11,539 nt of DNA from an uncultured Phycisphaerales bacterium. Lineage in GTDB: Bacteria > Planctomycetota > Phycisphaerae > Phycisphaerales > UBA1924. This document shows positions 1 to 7,121 of this stretch, piece after piece (position 1 is the stretch's first letter; the number at the start of each line of letters is the position of its first letter). The notes under the pieces are model-generated. The model was given only the letters and a program-made list of their open reading frames with translations, was not told the DNA's origin and ran no database searches. The DNA is taken from NCBI GenBank assembly GCA_937891445.1, contig CALAFV010000445.1:1-11539 (forward strand), written 5' to 3'. A program made the position numbers and the translations under genes.

Positions 1-6
1 GGGGGG

Positions 7-1245
7 TCAGTTGAGCGGGCGGCAGAGCCACCCACCCGGCGCGGCCTCGGAGGCGGCCGCCAGCAGGTGCACCCGCACCGGCGTCCCCAGCAGCCGCATC
101 GCCGGGCGGGCATCGTCCACGAAGATGTGCTGGACCGGCTCGGCGTCTGTCTGTGCCGGCACGCCCGCGCTGCGGAGCAGGCCCGCGTGCGCCCGGGCCC
201 ACGCCGCCGCGGCGGCCAGTGCCTCCAGCGCCCCCGGCCCCGAGCGCACCAGCAGGTGCAGGCCGGCCGAGTCCGGCTCATCCCCACGTGCGAGTTCGAC
301 CTCCGGCGCATACGGGCACCGGACCTCGACGGGGCAGAGCCCCGGCACGAGCGACGCGAGCGACGGTTCCTCGCCGGCCGCTTCGCTCTTCGCCACGGGA
401 GCCGGCGCCGCCGGCGTGGGTTCCTCAGTTCTCATCCTCGCCGGCGCATGCGCGGCAGGCCGAGGCTGGCGCGACGCCTTCGCGATCAGCGCGACCAGAG
501 CCGCGGCATCGAACGACGCAGGTCCGCTGAAGAGCACCGCAGACGGCCCGCTCGCCGCGATCCGCTGCGAACCGGGGGCACGCTCGACCCGGCGTCCTGC
601 GAACGACCGTACCGCTTCCGCAAGCCGCGCATAGGCGTTCTCAGCCGCCTCCGGCGCCGTCCCCATGATCGCCAGCCGGATCGTCTTGCCCTCGCTGGCC
701 GGGTCATCCAGCAGCCGCTTGATTGCGGCATACGAGCCGACGATCGACGCCTGGTCCCCCGCGGTCAGCAGCGTCACCGCGCCGACTTCCGGGCTGGCCG
801 CGAGCGTCCCGGCCGGTTCGTCGGTGCGCACAACCCACCGCTCCGTCATCGCCGCGGCCCGCTCCGCCGCCTCGCTCGGATCCGTGGACAGCCGGGCGTC
901 GGCCGCCCTCGCGCCGACTACCTCGATCGTCAGGTGCCCGCCCCGCAGCGTCGCCACGCCCACGGCCGCGCCCGTGCTCTCCGCGAGCGTTCTCGCATAC
1001 TGCGAAGCCCACGGCGCACCGAGCACCGGCAGGTGTCCGAGCACCACGCACTCGATGAGCGGCTTGCCCTGCCGCGGCTCGTCTGTCAGACGGGGCGCCG
1101 GCCGCTCCGGCTCCGGCTGTGCCGGCGTGCGCGACGCGGCGCCGTTGGGCACATCACCCAGAAACAGGTCCGCCAACGCATCATACGGATCCGCGGTTCC
1201 CGCCCCGAGTCCGTCGCCCGGCACTCCGTTGCCGTTGTGGTGCAT
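7..1245 (-). CDS. Uncharacterised ParA/MinD-like protein lacking a Walker A loop, partner of the upstream ParA
   Basis: A 412-residue protein I cannot name. Residues 1-60 are polar and Pro/Ala-rich, apart from a short DPYDALADLFLGD segment. Residues 62-255 read like a ParA/MinD-type alpha/beta fold: a hydrophobic strand at 63-70 is followed by GHLPVLGAPWASQYA where a KGGxGKT loop would sit. Residues 157-181 (VTLLTAGDQ...SYAAIKRLL) resemble the MinD/FlhG segment after Walker B, and 189-218 resemble its next strand and helix. No Walker A lysine is present, so ATP hydrolysis is unlikely. An Ala/Pro linker (about 260-298) leads to a second small domain (300-400). The start at 1245 has GGAG motifs 4 and 9 bases upstream. 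An alternative ATG at 1290 overlaps the parA stop (TGATG, 1288-1292) and would add 15 residues. Close spacing to parA suggests one operon and a joint role. The fold assignment is inference. Confidence 0.6.
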   Translation of the reverse strand: MHHNGNGVPGDGLGAGTADPYDALADLFLGDVPNGAASRTPAQPEPERPAPRLTDEPRQGKPLIECVVLGHLPVLGAPWASQYARTLAESTGAAVGVATLRGGHLTIEVVGARAADARLSTDPSEAAERAAAMTERWVVRTDEPAGTLAASPEVGAVTLLTAGDQASIVGSYAAIKRLLDDPASEGKTIRLAIMGTAPEAAENAYARLAEAVRSFAGRRVERAPGSQRIAASGPSAVLFSGPASFDAAALVALIAKASRQPRPAAHAPARMRTEEPTPAAPAPVAKSEAAGEEPSLASLVPGLCPVEVRCPYAPEVELARGDEPDSAGLHLLVRSGPGALEALAAAAAWARAHAGLLRSAGVPAQTDAEPVQHIFVDDARPAMRLLGTPVRVHLLAAASEAAPGGWLCRPLN

Positions 1246-1289
1246 GATGCTCCGCTCCGCAGAGGCTCTCCCCGCTCCCCGCTGGACCA

Positions 1290-2609
1290 TCAACCCGCCG
1301 CCGCCACCGGCGGCAGCGGCGCCGGCACCTGCACGAGACTGATGGGCTCGCCGGATGGGTTGAGCGTGGCCGACGGGTTGAACGGGTCGGCCATCCAACG
1401 TCCATCCACAACCAGCCGGTACTGCACGACTCCCGGCGGCAGCGGCACGAACAACTCGAAGACGCCCCGCGCGGGGTTGAGTTGCATCGCCGCCGCGGCC
1501 GGATTCCACCCGTTGAAGTCCCCCGCGATCTCGATGCGCTGCCCCATCGCCGCGGGCTGCACGAACAGCACGCCCCCTTCCGTTGCGTACACGCCCGGCC
1601 GCTGCGGCGTTGCATCCGCCTCGGGCTTGGGCTCAACCGGCGCCGACGCGGCGGCACGCTGCTGCATGCGCCGCGCACGCTCGACGATGTCCAGCGCCCT
1701 GGCGTTGCCGCCGGTTTCGTTCTCCGCTGCGCCATCGGCGGTTCCTGCAGGCAGCGGAGCGCCGACGACCACAGGCTCCGCCGGCCGGATCGCCTCCAGC
1801 CCGCCACGCATGCTCGTGCGGCGCAGCACGTGCTCCGCGAGCCACTCCGTCACGGCGCGGTAGTCCTCCGCTCCGGCGGACTCAGGCGCGTACTCGCCCA
1901 CGGGCTGTCCGAACGACGCTGCTTCCTTCAGCGCGCGGTCGTACCGCACGGCCACAGGCGCCACTTTGCCCGGGAACCGCCTGTGCAGTTCCTCGAGCAG
2001 GTCGCGGGCCAGCGCGCTGGCCGGATCGTGCATCGTCGGCAGAAGCCTGTGCGAGGGCGCAACATTGAGCCGTTTCGCCAGCGCCCGGATCGTGTTGACC
2101 TGCTTGGTCGCCCCCTGAAGCGAGAAGAAGCCCGTCTCGACCGGAATCAGCACGTGCTCGGCCGCGACCAGCGCGTTGTACGCCAGCAGGCCGATCGCCG
2201 GCGAGCAATCGATGATCGCCAGGTCGTACCGGTCCGCCAGCGAGCCGATGACCCGGGCCAGCCGCCGCTCGGGATCGGGCCCGGTGGCGAGCCCGCCGCG
2301 TGCCGCCTCGAGGCCGGCGAGTTTCATGTCGCTGGGCGCCAGATCGAGGTTGCGGCTGACGCGCCACAACAGTCGGTCGGGATTCACCGGCGGCCCCGCG
2401 CCCTCGACCTCGGCGGCGAGCATGGCGTCGGCAATGGACAGGTCGATGCGGGCTTCGGGGATCGCAAGCCCCGCAGCGCAGTGCGACTGCGGGTCCATGT
2501 CCACCAGCAGCGTGCGCCATCCCCTGGCGGCGAAGAACCCGGCAAGGCTGATGGCCGTTGTCGTCTTTCCGCAGCCGCCCTTCTGGTTGATGACGGCAAG
2601 AGTCTGCAC
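1290..2609 (-). CDS. ParA/MinD-family ATPase fused to a C-terminal CBM48 (AMPK-type glycogen-binding) domain
   Basis: A 439-residue fusion. Residues 1-262 are a ParA-type ATPase: deviant Walker A KGGCGKTTT (10-18), Walker A' LLVDMDPQ (34-41), Walker B LAIID (130-134), and the VETGFFSLQGA strand-helix after it. ParA proteins form ATP-dependent dimers that position DNA or protein cargo. An Ala/Pro/Glu-rich linker (about 263-345) joins it to an E-set/CBM48 domain (346-428), recognised by GDFNGWNP, the PPGVVQYRLVVDGRW segment and DPFNP. CBM48 binds alpha-glucans in glycogen enzymes and AMPK beta, but may serve only as a protein-binding module here. The start is a GTG with AAGGAG six bases upstream. 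The reading frame stays open to 2789 without similarity, so that extension is rejected. No ParB or parS lies beside it, so plasmid or chromosome segregation is not indicated. Cargo is unknown. Confidence 0.88.
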   Translation of the reverse strand: MQTLAVINQKGGCGKTTTAISLAGFFAARGWRTLLVDMDPQSHCAAGLAIPEARIDLSIADAMLAAEVEGAGPPVNPDRLLWRVSRNLDLAPSDMKLAGLEAARGGLATGPDPERRLARVIGSLADRYDLAIIDCSPAIGLLAYNALVAAEHVLIPVETGFFSLQGATKQVNTIRALAKRLNVAPSHRLLPTMHDPASALARDLLEELHRRFPGKVAPVAVRYDRALKEAASFGQPVGEYAPESAGAEDYRAVTEWLAEHVLRRTSMRGGLEAIRPAEPVVVGAPLPAGTADGAAENETGGNARALDIVERARRMQQRAAASAPVEPKPEADATPQRPGVYATEGGVLFVQPAAMGQRIEIAGDFNGWNPAAAAMQLNPARGVFELFVPLPPGVVQYRLVVDGRWMADPFNPSATLNPSGEPISLVQVPAPLPPVAAAG

Positions 2610-2921
2610 CTGCGGCTCCTTCGAGACCTTGGAAGAAAGCAGCGGCAGAAATACCGCACCCGGGGCGCAAGGAAGAACGGAGCCAGCGCCAGGGGCACTG
2701 GGGTTATCGGGTGCGAAGCTGGGTAACCTTGAAGATGAGGGGCAAAGGTTGCGCGAACTAGGGGCCCGGGCAGGTCCGGAGTCCTTCACACCGACGACCG
2801 AGGCAGGCCGCCGTGCCGCGTGGTCCCCCGTTTCGGCGATTCGGAGCGACGACCCGGCTCTGGGCGGCGGCCGATGGCGTTGCGTGTGCCCGGGTGCGGG
2901 GGAGCCGATTGCGCCCGCGAA
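2610..2921. other. Non-coding gap between aroB and parA, with small inverted repeats
   Basis: This stretch holds no ORF with recognisable protein character, no tRNA and no obvious terminator for aroB. It should contain the promoter of the parA unit, but I could not find a convincing -35/-10 pair. It does hold short dyads: AACCTT (2725-2730) with AAGGTT (2745-2750), 14 bases apart, and GGTTA (2702-2706) with TAACC (2724-2728), sharing the middle arm. They lie about 93-141 bases upstream of the parA start, where an operator could sit. Arms this short can occur by chance. Confidence 0.4.
2616..2621 (-). promoter_or_regulatory. Shine-Dalgarno site fixing the GTG start of parA
   Basis: The minus strand reads AAGGAG, then six bases, then GTG (2609-2607). 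This canonical ribosome binding site decides the start: the only upstream ATG in frame (2789) would add 60 residues of low-complexity sequence that do not belong to a ParA fold, whereas the GTG begins VQTLAVINQKGG, the usual position for the first strand and P-loop. Confidence 0.85.
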
Positions 2922-4109
2922 CTACGCTCGCCGGTGAGCGGCCAGAACCGCCTCGAGCCCGGCGAGCACCGCCGCCTCCGGCGGGTCGATGACCACGCGG
3001 CAGCGGCCTTCGCCGGTGGGGAGCGCCAGCCGGATCCGGCCGCCGGTGGTCTTCTTGTCGTCGCGCATGCGGTCCAGGACCACATCGGTGGGGGCCAGGC
3101 CCGGCGCCGCGGTCGGAAGTCCAGCGGCGGCAAGGACTTCCCGCAGCCGGTCGGCCGTCCCCTGAGCCGTCGCGCCCAGCCGCTCGCCCATCACCGCTTC
3201 GGCGACCAGCCCGATGGCGACGGCGTCCCCGTGCTTGAGGTGCCTCCCGCCCGCGGCCGGGATCGTCTCGATGGCGTGGGCGACGGTGTGCCCGGCGTTC
3301 AGGGCCAGGCGCCCGCCGCCGGGGCCGTCGCCGGTCTCCCGCTCGTCCGACATCACGACCGCTGCCTTGACGGCGACGTTGCGGGCGACCAGTTCGACCA
3401 GGTGGGCCCGGTCGCGGGCCAGGATGGGCCCGAGGCTCGCCCGGGTCCAGGCCAAGAGGTCCGGGTCGCGCCAGTCCGCGCCGATCAGCCCGTGCTTGAT
3501 GCACTCCGCCAGCCCGCACCGGAACTCCTCCTCCGGCAGCGACGCCAGCACCGACACATCGCAGACGACCAGCGCCGGCTGGTGGAAGGCCCCGACCAGG
3601 TTCTTCAGCGGGCCGCCGGCCGTCTCCAGGTTGACCCCCGTCTTGCCGCCGACGGAGGCATCGACCATCGCCAGCAGCGTCGTCGGGCACTGGACCACGG
3701 GGACGCCCCGCCGGTAGATCGCGGCGGCGAACCCGGCGACGTCCCCCGTGACCCCGCCGCCGAGGGCGATGACCGGGTCGGTGCGCTCGTGGCGCGAGCG
3801 GGCGAGTTCGGTGAGGATCGCCTGCGCCGTCTCGAGCGTCTTGGTCTCCTCCGACGGCGTCAGGGCCATCGTGCCGGTCTGGTACCCGGCGTCGGTCAGC
3901 GAGTGAAGGGCGACGGCGAGCGTCGTTTCCGGCACGCCCGTGTCCCGCACGATGAACGCGCGGCGCGCGATGCCGCGGCGCTGCGGGAGGTCGTCGCCGA
4001 GGATCTCGCTGGTGCGCCGCCCGAGCGTCGGCAGGATGCCGGCGCCGACGACGATGTCGTAGGAACGGGGGCCCAGACCGACGGTGATCGTGCGTGTGGC
4101 TGCGGCCAT
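2922..4109 (-). CDS. aroB: 3-dehydroquinate synthase
   Basis: Converts DAHP to 3-dehydroquinate, the second step of the shikimate pathway to aromatic amino acids, in the cytoplasm, using NAD and a divalent metal. The 395-residue protein has the NAD-binding GGGVTGDVAGFAAA (117-130), CPTTLLAMVDASVGGKTGVN (141-160), and the metal ligands Glu202 (GLAE), His274 (AGHTVAHAIE) and His293 (KHGDAVAIG). The late DKKTTGGRIRLALP segment (351-364) is also typical. It is slightly longer than the usual 350-370 residues, partly from a Gly-rich insertion (GDGPGGG, 260-266) before the GHT motif and a short Ala-rich tail. The ATG at 4109 has no good Shine-Dalgarno motif. It begins 29 bases after the panD stop, so translation may depend on ribosomes arriving from panD. 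Confidence 0.96.
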   Translation of the reverse strand: MAAATRTITVGLGPRSYDIVVGAGILPTLGRRTSEILGDDLPQRRGIARRAFIVRDTGVPETTLAVALHSLTDAGYQTGTMALTPSEETKTLETAQAILTELARSRHERTDPVIALGGGVTGDVAGFAAAIYRRGVPVVQCPTTLLAMVDASVGGKTGVNLETAGGPLKNLVGAFHQPALVVCDVSVLASLPEEEFRCGLAECIKHGLIGADWRDPDLLAWTRASLGPILARDRAHLVELVARNVAVKAAVVMSDERETGDGPGGGRLALNAGHTVAHAIETIPAAGGRHLKHGDAVAIGLVAEAVMGERLGATAQGTADRLREVLAAAGLPTAAPGLAPTDVVLDRMRDDKKTTGGRIRLALPTGEGRCRVVIDPPEAAVLAGLEAVLAAHRRA

Positions 4110-4138
4110 CGCTGGCGGAGTCGTGACGGAAGAGAGGC

Positions 4139-4510
4139 TCAGGACGGCTCGTAGCGGATCAGCCGCTCGACCGTGTTGTCCTCGCGCATGACGAGGACCT
4201 TGGGGCGGTGCCCCGCGTACTCGGCGTCGTCCATCAGCGCGTAGTGCATGATGATGACCTTGTCGCCCGGTTCGACCATGTGGGCGGCAGCGCCGTTGAC
4301 TTCGATCACCCCCGACCCCGGCTCGCCGCGGAAAATGTATGTTTCGAACCGCCCGCCCGTGCGGCAGTTGGCGACGGTGACGGCGTCGGAGACGCGCATG
4401 CCGCACTGCTCGAGCAGGTTCGCATCGATGGTGATCGAGCCGACGTAGTCGGGCCGGGCCGCGGTGACCCTGGCCATGTGGATCTTGCTGTGGAGGACCT
4501 TACGAAGCAT
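4139..4510 (-). CDS. panD: Aspartate 1-decarboxylase precursor
   Basis: Makes beta-alanine from L-aspartate for pantothenate and coenzyme A. It is synthesised as an inactive pro-enzyme that cleaves itself between Gly24 and Ser25, the serine becoming the pyruvoyl cofactor. The 123-residue protein aligns without gaps to the E. coli enzyme (126 aa) over its first three quarters: Lys9, His11, Tyr22, Gly24-Ser25, Arg54, Thr57-Tyr58 and Asn72 (VNGAAAH) all fall at the same numbers. All known catalytic and processing residues are therefore present. The ATG at 4510 is preceded only by a weak AAGG. It lies 52 bases after rsfS and 29 before aroB. No pantothenate partner (panB, panC) is adjacent. Confidence 0.96.
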   Translation of the reverse strand: MLRKVLHSKIHMARVTAARPDYVGSITIDANLLEQCGMRVSDAVTVANCRTGGRFETYIFRGEPGSGVIEVNGAAAHMVEPGDKVIIMHYALMDDAEYAGHRPKVLVMREDNTVERLIRYEPS

Positions 4511-4562
4511 GCGGGCCTGGCCTTGCGGGATGGGGGCGTGTGGGTCGTGTGGGTGGTGAGGG

Positions 4563-5048
4563 TCAGTCGTTGAGGCGGGCGTGGTCACGGTTCTGCTCGC
4601 CGGGGCGCTCCCACGCCACGCGCGGGACGTCGCCCCAGAGCATCTCCAGATCGTAGTGCAGCCGGGTCGTGGGCTCGAAGATGTGCGTGATGACGTCCAC
4701 GCAGTCGAGGACGTACCAGGTCGTCCGCGTGTCCACGCTGTGCCGGAAGACGCCGAAGCCCCGCTCCTCGGCGAGTTTCCGAACATCGTCGGCGCTGGAG
4801 CGCATCTGCCGGTCGGACGTGCCCGAGGCGATGATGATGAAATCGGTGATCTGGCTGACGCCGCTGACGTCCAGAACGACGATCTCCTCGCACCGGTCGT
4901 CCTTGAGCAGCCGCGCCACCTCGATCGCGAACGCGCGGGCCGCCTCCACGTCGTTGCGCGGGCGCGGCACGGCGGGCGCCGCGTGGTCCTGATCCGCGGC
5001 GGCGGTCGTGTGCGGGTCTTCGTCGGGGGTGTGGTGGGTAATGGCCAT
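4563..5048 (-). CDS. rsfS: Ribosome silencing factor RsfS (Iojap/DUF143 family)
   Basis: Family members bind ribosomal protein uL14 on the large subunit and block joining of the 30S subunit, lowering translation in starvation. This 161-residue protein has a low-complexity N-terminus rich in His, Asp, Ala and Pro (about 1-31), then the complete conserved domain: helix with FAIEVARLLKD (40-50), ITDFIIIASGTSDRQMRSSA (67-86), WYVLDCVDVITHIF (111-124) and LHYDLEMLWGDVP (130-142). The usual family length is about 105-130 residues; the excess is the N-terminal tail. The start at 5048 lacks a Shine-Dalgarno motif, and the tail leaves some doubt about it, but no other ATG lies before the domain. In many bacteria the gene neighbours nadD and an RNA methyltransferase; here it precedes panD. 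Confidence 0.94.
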   Translation of the reverse strand: MAITHHTPDEDPHTTAAADQDHAAPAVPRPRNDVEAARAFAIEVARLLKDDRCEEIVVLDVSGVSQITDFIIIASGTSDRQMRSSADDVRKLAEERGFGVFRHSVDTRTTWYVLDCVDVITHIFEPTTRLHYDLEMLWGDVPRVAWERPGEQNRDHARLND

Positions 5049-5135
5049 CGGGGTGTCGTGTTTCCGTGTATCCGGCGTGGGGGCCGGGGGAGTAGGGTGG
5101 GCCTCAATCGTTCGCGTCAGGGGCGATCATTGCCG

Positions 5136-5156
5136 CCCGCCGGCCCGGCCGGCGGG
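5136..5156. terminator. Strong GC hairpin downstream of the methyltransferase gene
   Basis: A perfect 10-base inverted repeat, CCCGCCGGCC (5136-5145) and GGCCGGCGGG (5147-5156), separated by one base; in RNA the loop would open to about 3-5 bases. It lies 37 bases after the methyltransferase stop and 87 bases before the rsfS start. No U-tract follows on the minus strand, so it is not a textbook intrinsic terminator. It could slow polymerase, protect a 3' end, or separate the two transcription units. Confidence 0.5.
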
Positions 5157-5192
5157 GCGAGAAACCGGGAAGTTGGGACAGGACGGGCGGGG

Positions 5193-6155
5193 TCACGCTT
5201 CGGGTTTGCCCACGATCACGTCGTGGACCCCGTCGAGCGGGTCGCCGAGCGTCTGGATCACGCCCGCCCGCCACCGCGGCCGGTGGACCGGGGGAGGCGG
5301 CCCCGCTGCGGGACCAAACGCCGGCCCGCGCCCCGGATCCCGCCCGGCGCCCTGGTGCTCCCGCCCCGTCGAAGCCGCGCTCGCGGGCGGGGACGGCGGG
5401 ACGTCCGCGGTGCAGATCTGCCGCAGGATCGCCTCGGTCGTCTCGATCGCCGCGGGCGGGGCATCACCCGCCGAGGAACCGCCGGCGCCGGAGACCCCGA
5501 CGAGCATCCACCCGCCCGGGGCGACCAGCCGCCACAGTTCGGCGAGGTCGGCCGTGTCGCCCCCCTCGCCGGTGATGCCGCGCGGGGCGAAGACCGCGTC
5601 AAACGAGCCGTCCGTTTCGCCCGTGAGCGAGTCCGGGCGGCGGATCTCGAAGGCGATGTTCGGCCGCGGGTACCGCTTCTGGGCGAAGGCCACGGCCTGA
5701 TCGTCGGTGTCGATCGCGACCACCGCCCCGGACCGGCCGACGCGGTCGGCCAGCCAGACGCTTCCGTACCCGGTCGAGCAGCCCAGTTCGAGGATCCGCA
5801 TGCCCGGCACAATCAGCGGCTCGACACGGGCGTATCGCGTGAGGCGCGGGGCGGGGGCGAGATCGGCGAAGATCCGCCGCGGCGTCGCACGGATCAGCAT
5901 CTTGGTGCCATCCGGAAAGTGGACGCGGTAGTCCTTGAACCCCGGCCCCTTGCGCCCAAGGGCCCGCGGCAGCGGCTCGGGGGTGAACTCGCGGTACACC
6001 ACGCCGTCCACGTGCACCGAGCCGAGCAAGCCCATCGTTCTCCGGGCATTCTGGAGCCACCGCGAGACGCCGCGGGGGAGGCGCAGCCGGGAGGTGCCGG
6101 TGGATTGAGGCCCGGGGATCGATCCGCCGCGGGCGGCGGAGAGCGTGGCTGCCAT
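5193..6155 (-). CDS. SAM-dependent class I methyltransferase, substrate unknown
   Basis: A 320-residue protein with a Rossmann methyltransferase core: glycine-rich motif I ILELGCSTGYG (121-131), acidic end of strand 2 AIDTDDQ (148-153), FDAVFAPRG (185-193) in the motif IV region and LVAPGGWMLVG (210-220). The spacing resembles protein L-isoaspartate O-methyltransferase-like folds, but family-specific residues are not clear enough to name it. The N-terminal 110 residues (from LPRGVSRWLQNARR through KDYRVHFPDG) form a separate region. Residues about 250-295 are Pro/Gly/Ala-rich and probably disordered, followed by a short ordered-looking tail ending VIVGKPEA. The ATG at 6155 has no Shine-Dalgarno motif but TACCCT lies 8 bases before it. 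An ATG at 6035 with GGAG 4 bases upstream would remove 40 residues. The gene lies 60 bases after the hydrolase. Confidence 0.82.
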   Translation of the reverse strand: MAATLSAARGGSIPGPQSTGTSRLRLPRGVSRWLQNARRTMGLLGSVHVDGVVYREFTPEPLPRALGRKGPGFKDYRVHFPDGTKMLIRATPRRIFADLAPAPRLTRYARVEPLIVPGMRILELGCSTGYGSVWLADRVGRSGAVVAIDTDDQAVAFAQKRYPRPNIAFEIRRPDSLTGETDGSFDAVFAPRGITGEGGDTADLAELWRLVAPGGWMLVGVSGAGGSSAGDAPPAAIETTEAILRQICTADVPPSPPASAASTGREHQGAGRDPGRGPAFGPAAGPPPPVHRPRWRAGVIQTLGDPLDGVHDVIVGKPEA

Positions 6156-6163
6156 CGGTCGGT

Positions 6164-6169
6164 AGGGTA
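6164..6169 (-). promoter_or_regulatory. Possible -10 element close to the methyltransferase start
   Basis: The minus strand reads TACCCT, then 8 bases, then ATG (6155). It matches TANNNT at the ends only, and no -35 box is visible. The position matches similar hexamers before three other genes in this window, and would place transcription start at or next to the start codon. Confidence 0.3.
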
Positions 6170-6215
6170 GGGGGGCGGACGGCCGTCGGCGGGACCGCCG
6201 ATGGAAGCGGGGGCC

Positions 6216-7067
6216 TCACGCCCCGATTCGGATCCACCGGGTGGGGGTGTACTGATCCGTGATCGTCACGGCGTAGTCCGCGCCCTCGTGCAGGCCGGCG
6301 ACCAGTTCCGGGTCGTTGCACTCGCGGGAGAGGTGCAGCAACACAACGTGGCTCCGCGGCTCGATCAGGCCGATGGCTTGGACCGCCTCGTGATTGCTCA
6401 GATGGCCGCGGCCGCCCATGATGCGGCTCTTGAGATGCTGCGGCCGGCCGGAGGCTTCCTGAAGTTCCGGGCAGTAGTTCGACTCGATCGCCAGGACGTC
6501 CACGCCGGCGAGGTGCTCGACCAGCGCATCGGTGACTCGCCCCACGTCGGTCGCAAAGCCCAGGTCCGCCGCCCCATCCGCCCGGCCCTCGCACGGGAGG
6601 CAGAAGCGGAGCGTGGCGACCCCGTGGTCGTCGTGGTCGGCGAGTACCGAGCGAACGACGGTGCCGTCCCGCAGCGTGAAACCGCCGTTGAAGACCGCGG
6701 CGGGGATGCCGAAGAGGCCGAAGGCGTCGCCGTCCGCGTGGCGCTCGTGGACGTGCAGCGTGGTGTGACGCGGCAGGGCGCGCGTCCAGCCGGGGTGGAA
6801 GTGATCGTGGTCCAGGTGCGTCACGATCGCATCGTCGATGTGGTGCGGGCTCAGGCCCAGGCTGTCGAGCAGGCGGAAGGTCCGCCTCGGCGAGAGGCCC
6901 AGGTCGATCAGGCACGCCCGGCGAACACCGCCGCGGCGAAACAGCAGCACGGAGCAGTTGCCCGACGAGCCGCTGGCCAGCACGCACAACTCGGCGCGGA
7001 ACCCGACCGCTGCCTCATCCGCTGGAGCGGGGGGAGCGGGGAACAACGCATCGTCCATGATGCTCAT
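6216..7067 (-). CDS. Metallo-beta-lactamase-fold hydrolase, WalJ/YycJ-like
   Basis: A 283-residue cytoplasmic protein with no signal peptide. After a short acidic, Pro-rich leader (1-24) comes the WalJ/YycJ-type opening LCVLASGSSGNCSVL (27-41), then the metal motif THLDHDH (83-89), LGFATDVGRVT (169-179) with the bridging Asp174, AIESNY (194-199), GGRGHLSNHEA (218-228) and LLHLSRECNDPE (243-254). The last two are distinctive of this family, which includes proteins with 5'-3' exonuclease activity and a suspected role in cell-wall or DNA replication coordination. The motif reads HxDxDH: Asp86 replaces the second His of the usual HxHxDH, a variant also found in ComEC-like proteins. Activity and metal preference may therefore differ. 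The ATG at 7067 has no Shine-Dalgarno motif; a second ATG at 7058 is possible. The gene follows lpxA by 54 bases. Confidence 0.88.
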   Translation of the reverse strand: MSIMDDALFPAPPAPADEAAVGFRAELCVLASGSSGNCSVLLFRRGGVRRACLIDLGLSPRRTFRLLDSLGLSPHHIDDAIVTHLDHDHFHPGWTRALPRHTTLHVHERHADGDAFGLFGIPAAVFNGGFTLRDGTVVRSVLADHDDHGVATLRFCLPCEGRADGAADLGFATDVGRVTDALVEHLAGVDVLAIESNYCPELQEASGRPQHLKSRIMGGRGHLSNHEAVQAIGLIEPRSHVVLLHLSRECNDPELVAGLHEGADYAVTITDQYTPTRWIRIGA

Positions 7068-7074
7068 GGGGGGC

Positions 7075-7080
7075 AGGATA
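7075..7080 (-). promoter_or_regulatory. Possible -10 element close to the hydrolase start
   Basis: The minus strand reads TATCCT, then GCCCCCC, then ATG (7067). TATCCT matches four of six bases of the sigma70 -10 consensus. No -35 box and no Shine-Dalgarno motif are visible. This would give the hydrolase gene its own near-leaderless transcript although it lies only 54 bases after lpxA. Confidence 0.35.
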
Positions 7081-7121
7081 GCAGGAAGTGCGGCGTTTGG
7101 CAGGTCTGGCCGGGCGGTGGA

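Noticed and set aside
67..1863. Long open plus-strand frames opposite parA and its partner (for example 67-1863 and 1482-2726)
   Set aside because: They are Arg/Pro/Gly-rich antisense frames of well-supported genes, typical of GC-rich DNA, with no recognisable motifs.
1290..2789. Longer parA reading from an ATG at 2789
   Set aside because: The first 60 residues are low-complexity and precede a strong AAGGAG-GTG start that begins exactly at the ParA fold.
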